In this document: positions 52,594 to 52,926 of the stretch, piece after piece | How the letters are laid out: every line of letters begins with the position of its first letter | How positions within the stretch are numbered: position 1 is the stretch's first letter | Origin: an uncultured Muribaculaceae bacterium | GTDB taxonomy: Bacteria > Bacteroidota > Bacteroidia > Bacteroidales > Muribaculaceae | Assembly: GCA_910583525.1 (NCBI GenBank) | Contig: CAJTXL010000023.1 | Span: forward strand, 1 to 52,926 | DNA length: 52,926 nucleotides | Direction: 5' to 3' | The notes under the pieces: generated by a model | Seen by the model: the letters and a program-made list of their open reading frames with translations, nothing else | The model's database searches: none | What the model was told of the DNA's origin: nothing | Made by a program: the position numbers and the translations under genes

Positions 52594-52610
52594 ACGTGCC
52601 TTTGGCACGT
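52594..52610 (+). repeat. short palindromic hairpin
   Basis: ACGTGCC-TTT-GGCACGT forms a perfect 7-bp stem with no T-run after it. Related short palindromes occur in many copies in some Bacteroidetes genomes, from memory. A weak terminator for the U32 gene is the alternative. Confidence 0.35.
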
Positions 52611-52663
52611 AGCCTCGTATACACGCACAAAAAAGTTAAACAAAGTTAATAAAACCACCGCAT

Positions 52664-52694
52664 TTTGTAAATATGCAAAAAGCCATTAACTTTG
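52664..52694 (+). promoter_or_regulatory. strong Bacteroidetes-type promoter for the small RNA/leader
   Basis: TTTG (52664-52667), 19 bases, then TAACTTTG (52687-52694) match the consensus well. Transcription should begin near 52701. Confidence 0.7.
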
Positions 52695-52700
52695 CCGTGC

Positions 52701-52812
52701 AAACATAGGAAGATTTAACTTATTTCACTCAAAGTTAGAAGCAAGACAATCAAACAAATAAGTGAATCATAGGTTAGGATGCAATTGCCTGCGACGGGTA
52801 GTTGCATTTTTT
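52701..52812 (+). ncRNA. candidate small RNA or attenuated leader
   Basis: About 110 bases between a strong promoter and a strong intrinsic terminator, with no convincing open frame. CTTATTT near the start can pair with AAATAAG (52755-52761), enclosing an A-rich loop. I do not match it to a known riboswitch. It either is a free small RNA or the leader of the gene that begins at 52835. Ends are approximate. Confidence 0.45.
52779..52812 (+). terminator. strong intrinsic terminator at the end of the leader/small RNA
   Basis: An 11-bp stem (52779-52789 with 52797-52807, two G-T pairs) is followed directly by TTTTTT. It lies about 20 bases before the next possible ATG. Confidence 0.8.
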
Positions 52813-52834
52813 ATATCCTTTTACCAATAAAACA

Positions 52835-52926
52835 ATGTCCTTCCGTCAAGAAAAACTCCTGTACCTCCTGTTTCTCCTCCTATGTTGCAAACCAAACGGA
52901 TTAACATTTTTAACATTCGCCAGCGG
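52835..52926 (+). CDS. partial protein with signal-like N-terminus, cut by the window edge
   Basis: An ATG at 52835 opens a frame that stays open to the window edge: MSFRQEKLLYLLFLLLCCK, a basic start with a Leu-rich core and two cysteines, which looks like a signal peptide or lipoprotein leader. The codons after it give no family. There is no Shine-Dalgarno sequence, as is normal here. Only 30 residues are visible, so it could be a chance frame. Confidence 0.25.
   Translation, partial: MSFRQEKLLYLLFLLLCCKPNGLTFLTFAS

Noticed and set aside
52600..52620. sigma-54-like TGGCAC element after the U32 gene
   Set aside because: The -12 TTGC half is missing at the right distance, and the TGGCAC is part of the palindromic hairpin.
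1..52926. CRISPR array, rRNA operon, integrase or prophage
   Set aside because: No regularly spaced repeats, rRNA sequence, phage structural genes or recombinase were seen; the only mobile-DNA sign is the MITE-like element.

Overview
The window looks like chromosomal DNA from a member of the order Bacteroidales, and the mix of genes would suit the Muribaculaceae or a relative; the family is my inference. The evidence is a SusC/SusD pair, a hybrid two-component system, many SusC-type signal peptides and lipoboxes, almost no Shine-Dalgarno sequences, and repeated Bacteroidetes-type promoters (TTG or TTTG, about 20 bases, TAnnTTTG). Most genes are rich in C-ending codons. The first 5.4 kb and the gene at 39.7-41.2 kb are visibly richer in A and T.

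Layout. Positions 1-5.4 kb hold a cut-off tRNA-Leu(CAG), rpiB, a secreted GH78-like rhamnosidase, and a minus-strand ybeY-mnmG-apt operon with a perfect ParB-binding parS sequence between mnmG and apt. Positions 5.9-11.6 kb hold a TonB-dependent receptor, its surface lipoprotein partner, a PduO-type cobalamin adenosyltransferase and a small DUF2795 protein. A minus-strand run at 11.9-18.3 kb carries msrAB, a cytoplasmic GH13 enzyme and a hybrid two-component sensor-regulator (HTCS) split by a frameshift in a run of seven C.

Positions 18.5-33.3 kb are a polysaccharide-utilisation-like locus (PUL) on the plus strand, divergent from the HTCS: type-B carboxylesterase, SusC, SusD, a surface lipoprotein fused to an esterase, a secreted metallo-beta-lactamase-fold hydrolase, a CE1-like esterase and two GH3 beta-glycosidases. 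It has three esterases and two exo-acting glycosidases but no recognisable endo-acting glycanase, which suggests an acylated, short or small-molecule beta-glycoside as substrate rather than a long polysaccharide. A 332-bp MITE-like element with 33-bp inverted repeats and a TAA duplication sits exactly at the stop codon of the last GH3 gene, between the gene and its terminator.

Positions 33.7-41.5 kb hold bcp, a phosphate transporter with a PhoU-like tail, a family 2 glycosyltransferase, dapF coupled to a MalY/PatB-like lyase, and an AT-rich AlbA_2/HATPase regulator with a 12-bp tandem repeat, coupled to a one-domain PAS protein. Positions 41.5-47.2 kb are a complete RND efflux operon on the minus strand. 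Positions 47.3-52.5 kb run on the plus strand: acyltransferase, sigma-54 activator without a receiver domain, LptE, an unknown protein, SecG and a U32 peptidase-family protein. The last 260 bases hold a strong promoter and a strong terminator about 110 bases apart, which I read as a small RNA or an attenuated leader in front of a gene that runs off the end.
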